A DNA stretch of 64,000 bases. Source: Aporrectodea caliginosa (Eukaryota; Annelida; Clitellata; Crassiclitellata; Lumbricidae). Where the stretch lies: assembly GCA_020284085.1 (NCBI GenBank), contig JACEVL010000943.1:131001-195000 (forward strand), written 5' to 3'. The position numbers and the translations under genes were made by a program. The notes below the pieces were generated by a model. It saw only the letters and a program-made list of their open reading frames with translations, did not search any database and had not been told where the DNA came from. Position 1 is the stretch's first letter, and each line of letters begins with the position of its first letter. Shown piece after piece: positions 46,901 to 59,215 of this stretch.

Positions 46901-48556
46901 GTCTGATAATGGAGAGCCCACTGGTTGACGTGCTAGACTGTTAGTCGAGTAGTCAAAGGTTCAAATCTTTTTGCAGGGCACAGAGATGTTTCGAAATTTC
47001 CTCTTCAGTTGCGCTTCTTAGTTAACTGGGCTATGAAACAAATATATTGACTATAAAACAAATACATTGACTGCACACTCTTGGTTGAACAACCAATTAA
47101 CGAGGGAGAGGTTAAGTGAAGTTGCTAACATATCATACGGATGGCTTTGTTTTGAAGTTGACTTCCATCTTCCTCTTCTTTTTTTAATAAGCCAATAAGA
47201 AAATTGATAACCGAATTGCTTGGTAAATCTGGCATATGAGTCAAGTTATGAGCAAGTAATTCGCTTCGTGACAGAACTAAATAAATATGAATCAGTTAAT
47301 ATGTTCGTAAAAACCTATACATAGATTTGTAATCATCAGTTTTGGGCCGGGTGCATTTTGTAGATAACAGAGGAAAATCATTGGTTCAGATCCCACTAGA
47401 CATAAAATTGTCTCAACGTATGTTACTTCTGCCCAATGCCCATGGTTAGTTTTTCTACACTGCTGCTGACCACAGACCGCAGTCTGGGTAGGGACCACTT
47501 TATCTGTCATTGGGGTAGACTGTTGAATGGAGTAAATCTGAAGAATTAATGGGGAAAGGATCGTAAAATAAGACAAGATAGGGTGTGACATGGAAAAGCA
47601 AACGTAAGACAAGGTAACATAAATATTATGGTAAAATGAGGTCGATAACAGAGGAGCATTATCATGAGCATTATTACAATGACACTATAAAGGTTACCAG
47701 ATTTGATCAGATCGGATCAGAAGAGATTAGATTAGCCCTGTCTTATCCCTGTCAATCCCGAATCCTCTCAGCTAATCTCTTTTCATCTTAGCCTCATCTT
47801 AGCTTACCCTTCAAAATGTGTCTACTCTTTGAATTCGCAGATCTTGATAGTCGAGATGTCTCGCTACATCTATTCCAAGTGTACTTCGAGCAAACGAACT
47901 TCGTACTTCTTGTCTTCCAATTGTTCCGTGCCGAACATCGTCTTCTTCCTATACAGGGTACTCGGTACCTTGTACTTTGGATTCGGGCTTACGATGAGCT
48001 TGGTGGACGTTGGAAAGCACAGCTCAGGTCGACTGAGACCTCACTTCATGTACATCTGTCGACCTGACCCTACCTCCTACAACTGTTCCTCATCCGAAAC
48101 CAGTCAAAGCGTCTATGTTGAAAACTTCAGGTGCCTTGGTACAAACAAGCTCGCGCTTTGGAATGCTAGGTAAAGCGTATGCAAATAAATTTTCTCGGAT
48201 TGATTGATCAGTGAATTAATTAATTTAATTACTTTATTGAAAGTACTTGTTACGCTCATTCAGTAAATGAGAATCTGGAGCGCAGAAGTCTTTAATATGT
48301 ATATGCACAATACACATCTGTGCATACTTATTTGCAATTGCATACTCACTCTTACATTGTAATCATACATAGCACTCCGTACTAATTGAAGAGGATGATA
48401 GAGGGGTAAACGAGGGAGGGAGAGAGCAAAGAAGGGTGGAAGGAATGGCGGAAGATATGGAAAGTTACAAATGAAAAATAAAATTAAAAGATGAATGGAA
48501 GGAAAGAAGGGGCGAGGGAGACATACAGAGAAAGAGAGAGTCAGACCTTGATACTC

Positions 48557-48594
<38 letters not shown>

Positions 48595-48603
48595 GACAGA
48601 GAC

Positions 48604-48636
<33 letters not shown>

Positions 48637-51091
48637 GACAGAGACAGAGACAGACTTAGGCATAGAGACAGAGAGACACTAGAGACAGACATTAGCGTTA
48701 CCAAAATGTCCAAAATCAGGCAGATGATAAATCCGAGAATATTCAGACGCATGTAATATCTTGTTTTTGTTTACTATTTTGTTTTGTGTTGTTTCTTTGT
48801 GCCACAGATTGGCTTTTCCCTCTGGTCATGCCGCTCTAGCCACTTACTTCGCTGCTTTTATGCTCGTAAGAATTCTTACATTAGGTCTATATATTAATGT
48901 TACAAAATAATGTAGACGTTTTTCTACGGCGACCTATGACCAATAGACACTGATCATTGCTTAGAGAATTGATGGGATGAGATTCTTGACCTCCGCTGCC
49001 CGCTTGAATGGGTGCAGCGCCTTTTGCTCTTTTGCTCCGACCTACATGTACGACGAATAACACACAGTACAGAGAAGACTATGAATGTAGACAATATTAT
49101 GAGCTCAATTTCATATTAAATGCTTTAAAATGTGTTGGTTTCTGGGCGTCAAAGGAACTTCGTTCTTGAATAGGCCTGTTCGTTTTAACATTCGTTTTCA
49201 ATATTCGTTCGTAAATGAAATAAATATTTGCTGTTTAATGGAAAATATTCAGCCGTTACTCGTCGTCCTTTAGTAATCATTCTTTAATATTATTTTGTTC
49301 TTTGATGATCGTTCCTATGACCTAATTTGTGCTGTCAGGTTTACCTGCAGGTCCGACTCACCTGGAAGCCAATCAAGATGCCTAGGTACGTGCTTCAGGC
49401 TGCTTGTTATGCGGCTGCCATCTACATCTGCATATCACGTGTGAGCGACAATGCACATCACTGGAGTGACGTCATCGCAGGTGCCGTTATGGGAAATGTG
49501 ATTGGAATACTAGTGGTAGGTTCAGCTGATTTCAACGCATCAAACTACGATTACATTTATTTATTTATTGCCATTATTAGGCGCTCAAGATAAGTAAATC
49601 GGAACGTCAGGTGCTTTCTAACTATAGGGGTGCCAACTTTTGATTTTGCCCATCTGGGACGCCCGCGTAGTCACTCGATATGCTATTACCAATATAGCCT
49701 ATCCTGTCCATATCCTAGTGTAGTTATATCCTGTCCATATCACATTTTGTCATACGAATGTTTGCGTCAGCCTAGTGTAGTTAACTTATCCAAAAACTTA
49801 TTCAAATACTTACAGGCATCAACTCATTCAAAGAACTTAACGTTCGGTCGAAATAATCAAATCATCAAATTAAACAAGTGGCCTGTATATAAAATTAAAA
49901 TCAACTTCAAGAGCAAAAAGTTGATTAAATTCCAATAACCTTAGGCCTGCAGGCTTTATGGGCCCAGCCCGACCGAAGTTCATAAATAAAATTATGCATG
50001 CACAGGCTTGGCAGACGCCATTTATTGGATCTGCGACGACAGAGCAGAAGAAGTGCACTTAAACTTGTACTTCTGATTAGCAACAGTTGGTCAAGTGGAT
50101 GTCTACACCAAGTTCCGGGACAATTTGGGATCAATCCGGGGCACGGAATGCACAAGGCCGATTCCGAGAGGGTCCAGTCGAATCCGGGACTGTTGATAGC
50201 CCTAGTTTCAACACCGTGGGCTAAGAACTTGCACAGAGTCGTAACATGGAGGAGGTTCGAACCCGCAAGCGTTGCATTGAAGACCCAGAGCGATACCGAA
50301 CAGACCACGTGATTAAATAACTCCAGATGATTAATTTATTAATTTGCTGAATTTGTTTTTGGAATCTGCGGGTGGAGTGTGGATGTAGACTTGAAGTTAG
50401 AGAGAGCATTGTGGAATCTGCACGGTGCCGTTTGCTGTCTCCCAACGGGTTCGCAATGTTTCCCATTAAACGTGTAGTTTTCCGTGCACTTGGCTACCAC
50501 CCATGAAACCCCGCCTCTGCTGTCAACCATAAATCGCACAGAGAGAGTCTGGGATATCTTATATAGAGTGTAAGTCTGCCAAGCAGGCCCCAAATGACTG
50601 GAGCTTACCTCTGTTACAGTGCACCTCCTTCTCTTTTTCCCTCTCCCTGTCTCTCCCTGTCTCTCTTTGTCTCTGTCTCTCTCTTCTCGGCCGATCAATC
50701 GTCGCCCAAACCCGCTTGCTTATTTGCTTTGGTGTTTGCTAAATTGTTTACTTACTTACTTGCCTACTCATTACTTACTCACTTACTCACATATTTACCA
50801 CCTTATTAACTTGCGTATATATATGCGTAGATTCTTCGCGTCTGTCGCATCCTTCAACTGGCATCCGATTCAGCCAAAGGAAAGAAGCTGCTGCAACAGG
50901 AGATGACAGTGACTGCGGCATCAGGTGTTAATGCGCGTCCACTGTCTGAGGTTCTTACGCTGCAGCCCACTCCCATCGAGATGCCAAACAATGCAGCAGA
51001 TGACCATCTTCCAGTCTACCATCTGAGTCCTAATCCCATCAACGGCGGTGACGGACGAAATAACTACGGTTACCATGACAACGGCCGATGA
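43892..51091 (+). CDS. Phospholipid phosphatase (LPP/PAP2 family), 6 coding exons, 347 aa
   Basis: Coding exons are 43892-43955, 46682-46836, 47841-48169, 48808-48865, 49339-49515 and 50831-51091. They total 1044 nt (348 codons with TGA), and every intron is GT-AG. The family dephosphorylates phosphatidic acid, lysophosphatidate, sphingosine-1-phosphate and related lipids, as six-pass proteins of plasma membrane or ER with the active site facing outside or the lumen. Motif C1 is K132-x6-R139P140 (KHSSGRLRP), C2 is P187SGH190, and C3 is S235R236-x5-H242-x3-D246. The C2 and C3 histidines are the family's catalytic residues. TM1 is about residues 8-31. N100 and N154 are in N-x-S sequons on predicted luminal loops. 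It is longer than vertebrate PLPP1 (about 285 aa), mostly from a ~75-residue polar C-terminal tail. An in-frame TGA at 43865-43867 precedes the start ATG. It looks intact. Which vertebrate paralogue (PLPP1, 2 or 3) is closest cannot be told by eye. Confidence 0.92.
44445..44527. mobile_element. 83-bp hAT-like mini-element with perfect 8-bp target duplication
   Basis: The ends are CAGTGTTGGGTA and, inverted, CAGTGTTGGGTAAACTCA. CCAGGGAC flanks both sides exactly (44437-44444 and 44528-44535). The interior repeats GAGTTAACTCA-like palindromic words. It lies in PLPP intron 1. Confidence 0.88.
45495..46080 (-). pseudogene. CR1-like LINE 3' end in PLPP intron 1
   Basis: The minus strand reads SRTVLGERVFQLQ, then VPVSVRSAQLLSF, then a KTNLF-like end, matching the C-terminal order of CR1-like reverse transcriptases. 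Earlier residues (FEILDHSHILHYPGF) are decayed. It lies antisense to the host gene. Confidence 0.7.
46310..46495 (+). mobile_element. LINE 3' end, plus strand
   Basis: It carries CTTCATAAAACAAGAGCTGA, AGAGCGCTACTGATGAG and GAAGCTGCACCTTACATG, mirroring the minus-strand copy at 3410-3605. It ends about 190 bp before PLPP exon 2. Confidence 0.6.
46682..46836 (+). CDS. PLPP gene, coding exon 2
   Basis: The acceptor is attttctgcag at 46671-46681. The exon encodes residues 22-73: the end of TM1, then the family hallmark loop QRGFFCGDESIRYPYRRDSV, then TM2. The donor is ATC|gtaaga, phase 0. Confidence 0.93.
46915..47095 (+). mobile_element. tRNA-derived SINE remnant in PLPP intron 2
   Basis: A box-like TGGTTGACGTG (46922-46932) and B box GTTCAAATC (46959-46967) are spaced 37 nt apart, with TTAGTCGAGTAGTC between them as in tRNA-headed SINEs. 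The body ends in repeated TATTGACTATAAAACAAATA. Confidence 0.65.
47841..48169 (+). CDS. PLPP gene, coding exon 3 (motif C1)
   Basis: The acceptor is gaattcgcag and the donor is CTAG|gtaaag. The exon encodes residues 74-182 and two bases of Arg183. It covers the loop with N100CS, the next membrane span, catalytic motif C1 (KHSSGRLRP) with following HF, and the luminal loop with N154CS. Confidence 0.94.
48555..48660. repeat. (CAGA)n tetranucleotide array in PLPP intron 3
   Basis: Two pure (CAGA)n blocks separated by GAGACAGAGACAG. Confidence 0.95.
48808..48865 (+). CDS. PLPP gene, coding exon 4 (motif C2)
   Basis: A 58-bp exon after tgtgccacag. It completes Arg183 and encodes LAFPSGHAALATYFAAFML, holding the catalytic PSGH. 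The donor is CTC|gtaaga. Confidence 0.93.
48960..49035. mobile_element. Dispersed-repeat fragment in PLPP intron 4
   Basis: ATGAGATTCTTGACCTCCGC and GCTTGAATGGGTGCAGCGCC match the segment at 18805-18860 with some changes. Class unknown. Confidence 0.5.
49339..49515 (+). CDS. PLPP gene, coding exon 5 (motif C3)
   Basis: The acceptor is gtgctgtcag and the donor is GTG|gtaggt. The exon encodes residues 203-261 including SRVSDNAHHWSD (C3) and the last membrane spans. Phase 0 at both ends. Confidence 0.94.
50150..50315 (-). mobile_element. tRNA-derived SINE remnant in PLPP intron 5
   Basis: The minus strand has B box GTTCGAACC (within 50253-50262) about 45 nt after a weaker A-box-like TGGTCTGTTCGG near 50308. 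A body follows containing GTGTTGAAACTAGGGCTATC. The A box is degenerate. Confidence 0.55.
50831..51091 (+). CDS. PLPP gene, terminal coding exon
   Basis: The acceptor is tatatatgcgtag. The exon encodes 86 residues: the end of the last membrane segment (ILRVCRIL), then a polar cytoplasmic tail rich in Asn, Pro and Gly, then TGA at 51089-51091. The tail has no recognised domain. The acceptor pyrimidine tract is weak, so the exact start is slightly less certain than the frame. Confidence 0.82.
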   Translation: MLRVCRILQLASDSAKGKKLLQQEMTVTAASGVNARPLSEVLTLQPTPIEMPNNAADDHLPVYHLSPNPINGGDGRNNYGYHDNGR

Positions 51092-53840
51092 TTTGCAACA
51101 GTGTACAACAATCCGGTTCAGCAACAGAATGTCATGCGTTTCAGTTTCGTCCGCTACACATAAATACAAACGATTCTTTTATATCGTTATATAAAAGAAC
51201 ATTGTTTCGTAATAGAATTAGCATTCGATCCAAGTCAACTATAGTTTTTATTGAGCTCAGGCGGATACAGGAGTTAAACAGAGTTCGTCTCAGGACGAAA
51301 TCGGACTCTGATTCAGATGTTGTATGACGGGAATATTTATGACTGGAACCGTTGATTGCTTAATTTATTCTGTTTCCACACTGTCAAACATTTCTCGCAA
51401 CATTCCACGCATTTCCTATTTCTATCCAAACACAGTGTCAACTTCTCAGTTTTTCCTCCCAGATCTCCTGGCAACCGGATATTGTTATCAAAGTACATGT
51501 ATTTCTGAATAACCCCTTTGTCTTGACGCAAAACTCATGTTTAAACCGGTGCTATGTACGTACTTAGCTTGTAGCTAGTGCTTTTTATATTTCTTTTTGT
51601 GGATTTACAGCTAGAAAGTTACACCAATTGCAACTTAAGTGGTGGCGTCTCGACAAGAAAACTCACCAGAAGTGTTCAAAATCTGACCATACAAGACTAC
51701 GATTGAATAGAATGGTTGTTCAACCGCTTGCAAGTGCTTACGTATTTTTAGTTACCTTTTAAAATTGGCACTAAAAGTTAAGTATAGTTTTAACTCTAGG
51801 CTCTCTGGTCATTTACTACTGAAGAATGTGTCTGCAAATAACATCGCAGTCTGTGAGAAGCAATTGATTTATGCCATCTTTTGTTGCTGCAATTTTTTCA
51901 CTGTGATTCAAATTTCAAAAACTGCCTCAGCTGTAGCAACTAGAGTCCCACTCCTTCAAGAATTCCTGCACTCATCCATCCAATCTTGCGCCTTCCTCAA
52001 CGAAACCCGCCAAAGCAGTTTCTCAGCCTCCCTCTCTCTGGTTTACTGGCAGCCTGATTCGCATTTTAGCTGCACTTATCTGGACAACCCTTCTGACAAG
52101 ACGCAGCGCTCATCAATCAACTGCTGCTCTGCTTTCACTTTCAAGTACATATAGCTCTTGAGAAATTTTGAGTTTACGATTTCCTATAATATATTCGCAG
52201 ACATTTGTTCAGTAGAAAGAATAGCAGAGTCCTTTCGAGACATTTGATCAATTTCTGGGTTCTCTGGTCATTTACTATTATTTACATAGATTGTATTTAG
52301 TTTCAGCGATCATACAGCCCATAGTGTAGGAGAAAATTGGAAATTTGATTCGACAGTTCGACTATATGACATTTAACCTTCCTGACAAGGACTCACGAAA
52401 TTTTATATCTCGTATGTTATTCCTGAACTCTTACTAAGCTATTGTTAATTCATACTATTATCTAGATGTATTTTTTTATGTACACCTACAGCGTTATGTC
52501 TGTTGTTAACATATTAAACGAATATATGATGATGATGCATGTATGGACCGTATAGTATATGCATTTATTATTGTTGCATTTGATTAAAATTTGCACCAAG
52601 ATATAAAACAAAACACAATACGTCTTAACTTGTATTGTCGTTTTCTATTCATGAAATAATAAAGAGGAGAATGATTTAGGCATATTTGATTCACTTTCAA
52701 GTTTATAATTAAGTTTCAAATTCCATTGTTTTATGGCATTGCGATAACTCTGAGAATTTCACAAATATATTTGAGAACAAAATAGCACAATAGCAAGAAG
52801 GTCCCGTGAATACACTTCGTTTATAGATGCATCCCGTGGTGTGACGACCCAAAGGCTTCTGTATCTATTAGAATATGAAGCGGTTGTAAATCGGTCTGCT
52901 GCTATAGATGGCAGCTTTTGTATTTTCCATTGGTTATAAGCACTGGTATTTTCTATTACAATCGCATTTAACTTTTGCACCGTTCGGCTCGAGTAAATGA
53001 AAGCTGTACTCGAAATATTCTCAATATGGAATTACAATCAAAGACTAGACACAGAATAGATTCGACAACTGATCGATTTGTGTAGGATCTATTATGCCAG
53101 CTGTATAAGCGTCTGTGTCTCGTTATCGTCTGAGTAGCGGTTGTCTGTCATTGCTTTATTTTGACTGCTCCATAGTGAAGTCATCCACTTGATTCCACTT
53201 CCATCTCTTCCTTCTAATCTTGTCATCTTTCATCCTCCTTCTTATCCCTTGGCTCATCTCCAAGACAACAAGAAAACACATAACACCAAACTACAAACAA
53301 GGTTTACGGGGTTTTACGCCACAACGGGGACGCATAGTCTACAAACTCAGTGGCTTATGGGGTTTTACCAGAGACCCATAGGCGTCTATATAAGAGCGTA
53401 GCTTTTTATACAGTTGTCCATGTATTAACTAGGTCTCGTAATAATAATAATCGATCCCCTCTCGCATCAAACAGAATTTTCACCGCCAGGAATCCACAGG
53501 TACCTATGGAAATACAGCAAAACAACGAAGACTATCATTAAATACTATGACAGAATATGTAGCATCATTATGGGGAAGAATGAAATACCAGATTCTCCTT
53601 CTGCAGGGGTGGACCTCGATCGTTTGTCGGCACTGCACTCACATACATCAGGGCCGGTGCTTTATGACTGCAGTCTCCAATCAACCAGGGCGGTGATCGT
53701 TGCGCTCATCTGCTCAAGAGGTTATGCAGGTGCCTTGCTTCCGCTAATTATCAACTCCAGTTAATTGCATCTTCTCAAGTCTCAGATATTCCTCTTGAAC
53801 TGTCTTCCTATGCGTGCTGTTTCCAAAACATTCACAAAAT
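51092..53840. other. Downstream of PLPP; 3' UTR extent unknown
   Basis: The first convincing AATAAA after the PLPP stop is near 52657, so either the 3' UTR is about 1.6 kb or a weaker signal is used. Frames at 51765-52154 and 53570-53764 show no domain. Confidence 0.35.
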
Positions 53841-53845
53841 CCTAT

Positions 53846-54311
53846 GGGGCCGTCCATAAATGACGTCACGCACCTAGGGAAGGAGGGGGGTCGGAAATTT
53901 GTGACGATGTGTGACATGGGGGTGGGGGTCGGAGTAGTGTGACGTCACACCAGGTCTATGTTATTAAATTTAACAATTAACAACAATTTAATTTTAATAA
54001 TAACAGCACTAATTTTTAGGATTAAATTTTCATTATTTTTTTTATTATTTTAATGTATACAGGCACCATTATTCATAATTTTCTAATTATTTCAATATTT
54101 GGTCACCGTTAGATTTTAAAATATTCATGCTTTCGCTATTTGTTCCATGAAGGAGCATTTTGCTTCGCCATGGAAATTGGGTTTTTAAGGGGAGGTCAGA
54201 GCTTTGTGACGTCATTTTCAGAGGGGGTCTTACTTTTTGTGACGAAGTGTGACGAGGGGGGAGGGGGTTAAAATCGGCCAAAATAGCGTGACGTCATTTA
54301 TGGACGGCCCC
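53846..54311. mobile_element. MITE with 26-bp perfect terminal inverted repeats (466 bp)
   Basis: Both ends carry GGGGCCGTCCATAAATGACG, continuing as identical sequence to 26 bp (53846-53871 and 54286-54311). Subterminal GTGTGACG words repeat on both sides. A TAT trinucleotide flanks each end, a possible 3-bp target duplication. The AT-rich middle has no coding capacity. Confidence 0.88.
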
Positions 54312-54314
54312 TAT

Positions 54315-54351
54315 GCTATATTATGTTATGTTATGTTATGTTATGTTATGT
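54315..54351. repeat. (TTATG)n pentanucleotide repeat
   Basis: About seven units directly next to the MITE. Confidence 0.92.
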
Positions 54352-54474
54352 TAAGTAGTACTTCGTATGTTTTATTGCTTAACAGAGTTGTGACATGCAG
54401 AATGGTGGTGAGGAGGAAGCTAAGAGTATACAGAGGCCTCAGAAGAAGCGAACGACTATGATGAGAAGAGATTA

Positions 54475-55134
<660 letters not shown>

Positions 55135-55384
55135 AAGAAGAAAAAGAGGAAGAAGAAGAACAAGAAGGACAAAGGAAGATGTAGATGGGATGAAAGACAG
55201 ATACAGAGATAGAAACAGATGAAAACGAAGGGTGGTCGGCATATTATGTTTTGGTTTCTTCATGATTCGTCGCAAACCTCATACTGTATATTGTATATGA
55301 TCCTGGGTTTCAATTGAATTCCACGGCGTCTTCGTCATCGACGTCTAATCCTGGCTCTTTCTGCTATCGTCTGCTCTGTCCAAC

Positions 55385-55530
55385 GGAAGGAGGACTAGGA
55401 AGAGGACTAGGACGAGGACGAGGAGGAAGACGAGGAGGAGGAGGAGGACGAGGACGAGGAAGCGGAGAAGGAGAAGTTGAAGGAGGACCAGGAAGAGGTG
55501 GTGGAGGAGGAGGAGGAAGAGAAGGAAGAA
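55385..55530. repeat. GAG/GAC-rich degenerate trinucleotide tract
   Basis: Purine-rich GGA, GAA and CGA units that give Gly/Arg- or Ser/Leu-rich frames. Confidence 0.9.
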
Positions 55531-55932
55531 GAAGCACTCTTCTGATTTTCTGAACGAAACGAATCCGAGCAAATGAAGAACGTTAGATAACAAGATGACA
55601 CCAACGACGAACAGAAGCTTATGTCACATATGTCACATCTATTCCCCGTTGACGAACGACCGTAGAAATTCTCCCAATGTCATTACTTTGGACGCATAAC
55701 GCCTCTCGGTCTATGTGGCAACCATGTTAAGATATATGCTTTATATAAGATATATGTTTCATATATCTTGCGCGTAGGCCTACGAGGATCTACATTGTAT
55801 AATTGCACACAGCGAATTTCCGGTTAGCTACGAATCAACCGACGTCACCCAATGCCATCGGACGGAAGGCAGAGTTGATATAATCCACGGACTAAGAGCC
55901 GCCACTGTCAGGCACACAGACAGTGCAACGCA

Positions 55933-55937
<5 letters not shown>

Positions 55938-55982
<45 letters not shown>
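55938..55982. repeat. (AG)n microsatellite
   Basis: Pure dinucleotide run. Confidence 0.95.
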
Positions 55983-55984
<2 letters not shown>

Positions 55985-56483
55985 TAAGTCCAGGGAAGGG
56001 AGGAAATTCCATTACTTGGCTAACTGCATTTCGTGAGTTCGAATGTCTGCTGCACAGAATCTAAGAGACAGTCTCTGTTACCTTGTCCTGCTTCTCCTTT
56101 TCCTTCCCTTTATTCGATTTCTTCACTTTTCTTCTGTCACTCTTCCTATTTATTCTTTTCTTCCACCTACTACTCTTCCTTCTTCCCTCCTCGTCCTCCT
56201 CCGGGTTCATTCCTGTTCTTGTCCTTGTTCCCTTGCAGTTGTTGATGTTCTCTTAGTTCTTGTTCTAATTCTTCCGTATTTCTGATTCTCCTTCCTTATC
56301 CTGTTATTTTACCTAATGCCAAAGGTGAGGTAGAAATAGAGTCGATCTCTATAATAGGTCGATGGTCAGTTCACCGAAGAACATTCAGTGGAAATGAAAG
56401 CGATCGTGGAAGGAAGAGCGTTTCTCTTTTCACAAGAGTATTTTCACCATTAGTGGAAAAGATGAATGCTGTCCGTCTCTTCT

Positions 56484-56485
<2 letters not shown>
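55983..56485. other. No gene recognised
   Basis: CTT-rich pyrimidine sequence at 56080-56300 without an exon. Confidence 0.4.
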
Positions 56486-56547
<62 letters not shown>

Positions 56548-56553
56548 TCTATC
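56486..56553. repeat. (TCTG)n then (TCTA)n compound microsatellite
   Basis: The repeat switches from TCTG to TCTA at about 56528. Confidence 0.94.
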
Positions 56554-56963
56554 GGTGCAGATAAACGGTTCCGTATATACAGGTATAATTCTTTAGGGGT
56601 TTTGAGAGATTTTTTGAATTTGCTCAAGACTCAATATTAATATATAATTTATATAGAGTTTTCAGAATGATTGGTCTGAATTTGTGTGCAGCTCATCGTG
56701 ATTATATAATTATAGTTTTTCTTATTTACTTTAGGAAATCATTCGTCAATGCTCTTCGTGTCTGTCTATGCTGTGGCTCTGTTTGTCGTGGCTTATGGAC
56801 CTACTTTCCTACAGCAGTAGGCTACTTCCTCCCGCTTCTATAGCTATTGTTATTGCTGATTCAGGTCCATGGCCGACAGTCAGTAAGCATAGATAAAACT
56901 GCCGATGACTATTCCCAATAGATTTCACATCGCTACACACATGCTTATACATACATACATATG

Positions 56964-56964
<1 letters not shown>

Positions 56965-57016
<52 letters not shown>
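56965..57016. repeat. (TA)n microsatellite
   Basis: Pure dinucleotide run, preceded by CATACATA. Confidence 0.95.
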
Positions 57017-57017
<1 letters not shown>

Positions 57018-57730
57018 GAAGAAGATACACAGACATACAGGCAGACGAACGCACAGACAGGTGATAGGGGAAACAGATAGACGAACACACCATACATAAA
57101 GATAGACAATCAGACAGAAAAGGGATGGGGAGAGGCAGAGGCAGATATGGGAAGAGTCACGTGAGGCCATAATCTGTGCTGAAGAGAGTTCTGTGCCATT
57201 GGTCAGAAGCTATAGTGTCGTCGTCTGTTGTCGGAATTGTCGGCCAGGGAGGGTTCCGTCGTCTCCTCATCGATACCCTCACCCCATGGGCTGATCTCTC
57301 CCTCTGATCTTCTGACGCTTGACTGGAACAGTGACCGCCTCGCCCTAAGACTTGCTCACTGACCCTTGCAGTCAGATATCGAACTGTTTTCGCCAACGAC
57401 GACAAATATTCCCAAAGCGATCAATCCACCGATCGATGACGCTTCAAAACTCACAAAAAACCGCTGAACAACTGCGGAGCTTCTCTCAATGTGCTGTAAT
57501 GTAACGCTTCAAGTGTAATACATTTCAATTTGTATTACTTTGGAGCAAATTGTCTCCAGGCGCTGAGAAATTTCGAAGATTTACATTTACCTTACATTAA
57601 CGAATGTCAATGATGCCATAATTATTGAGCCACCATCTGCAGCAACAACCACCTGTCCTTGAGATGCCTCGTCTTAAAATTGACTAAACTCCATTCGATG
57701 AAAAATGTCATGGTGTTATTTCGCTGCTCT
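57017..57730. other. No gene recognised
   Basis: No supported exon or repeat family. Confidence 0.4.
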
Positions 57731-57734
57731 GATC

Positions 57735-58391
57735 TTAATATTCAGTCAGTGGCCGAAAATAAACAGGTTTTGAGAAAAGCGAAGGAAGAAGAGAGACTGC
57801 CAGAGAGAATTTTAGAGCGAACAGAAGGAGAAAGAGCATTCCAAAGAGAAGGACCAATTGAAGCAAAGGAACGAGCCTGAGCCATAGCAGTTCTACTACG
57901 GGGAACCAAGAGGTCAAGTCTATTGCAGGAACGAAGTGGACGGTGGGAGGAAGCTGAGTGTGGCCGAAAAGTACGCCAACCAGATATTCGGGGCAAGACC
58001 CCTCTGAGCCTTGAAGATCAGAGGATTTTAAATTGTATGCGAGCATGCAGAGGGAGCCAATGAAGTTCATCAAACATAAAAGAAAGAACGAGTACCTGAA
58101 TTTGAAGAGGAGAGAGACGAACCTTAGGAAGACCAACAAGAAGGGAATTGCAGTAGTCAATCCGAGAAAATACAAAAGCATGAACTAAAGTTGTGAATAT
58201 GGAGGAGGAGCATGACGAATGACCCTGAGACGCCTTAAGTGAAAATAGGAGGAGCGTGAGAGATTAGAGATGTGATCGGTAAAGGTAAGTGAACTATCAA
58301 TGGTACGTACACTTGACGAGAAAGAGAAGAGTGGGACCTTTTCAGAGAGGAGAGTCTGTTGTAGTCGGAATTTACTAGGCCAGAAAACCAA
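57735..58391 (-). pseudogene. CR1-like LINE reverse transcriptase C-terminal third
   Basis: The minus strand reads TIDSSLTFTDHISNLSRSS, then SRIDYCNSLLVGLPK, LHWLPLHARIQFKI, then RSFASIGPSLWNALSPSVR and a FAFLKTCLF end. This is the best-preserved LINE in the window: only two frame changes are needed and the motif order is complete from the end of the palm to the C terminus. The endonuclease and most of the reverse transcriptase are missing (5' truncation). Confidence 0.88.
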
Positions 58392-58399
58392 CGCAAAAT

Positions 58400-58480
58400 A
58401 CTAATAATTGTATTTGAAAACTTGTAAAGTGCCTCTTACAGCGTCAGCTATTCACAGGCACTCTCAGCGCACGAGGTAGC
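58400..58480 (-). mobile_element. LINE 3' tail
   Basis: TGCGCTGAGAGTGCCTGTG then AGAGGCACTTTACAAG on the minus strand. It belongs to a different insertion from 57735-58391, because a tail should lie at the low-coordinate end of that element. Confidence 0.5.
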
Positions 58481-59140
58481 TGATAAATGTCAACATTCTC
58501 TGTATACATTTCTTACCGTATCATCGTACTTTGCCTTGCACTAAATGTATATTCATTTCTCTCCACATAAAAGTTTGTATTTATATTACAGTACTTTACA
58601 GGTCACCGAACTGTAGACTGGGTACATATAGACAATGCTAGCATCCAGTCAGCGGTAACAGTTCTGTCCATTATGAGTTAGAATCCGTTGAAGCCAGTCT
58701 GACCGGCGATGAGTCCATTACTAAACGCGCTGTGCAAGATTGATGGCTGCTTTATCGGAGTGCTTGGCCTCAATTTGTAGCCAATGGAACGGATGGTCAT
58801 CTGAGTGCAGCAATCTAGACAGCACTGCATCCCAGCCATCGTCCTACTCTATACATGTAGGGCCAGGCTGCGGGACTCAGACAGCCGCCGCCGCCGCTCC
58901 TGGCAGATCGATGAGAATCATTGCGGTTGGCAGAGGCAAAAGTTGGAAACATCGCTTGGCAGATTCACGAAGTCAAAGCAGGGAAAAGCCTTCACTTAAA
59001 CACAATCGTAAATCGGTGGACACACATAAATGCCAGTTTAACTGCATGAAATATGTAAGACGCAGCAGTGGACAGTAAAAGAGAATTGGTGTCTAGAGGT
59101 GTGGCTAAACCTTTTAACGAACGCGTTGGTCTGAAATAGA
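58481..59140. other. No gene confidently recognised
   Basis: The frame 58740-59078 (112 aa) has six Cys and a run of Ala, but I find no domain and no matching splice partners. Confidence 0.35.
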
Positions 59141-59143
59141 GAT

Positions 59144-59179
<36 letters not shown>

Positions 59180-59215
59180 AATCACCACCACCACAATCAT
59201 CATCATCATCATCAT
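59144..59215. repeat. (ATC)n microsatellite
   Basis: Two ATC runs split by AATCACCACC. Confidence 0.93.

Noticed and set aside
47816..48067. Frame overlapping PLPP exon 3 in another phase
   Set aside because: It lacks the LPP motifs; the phase joining exon 2 gives KHSSGRLRP.
55314..55604. Gly/Arg-rich RNA-binding-like frame
   Set aside because: It is a GAG/GAC trinucleotide tract; composition explains the residues.
58740..59078. Secreted or thrombospondin-like exon (CSQWNGWSSECSN)
   Set aside because: Only a fragmentary resemblance to WSxWSxC; no repeat of the motif, signal peptide or splice partners.
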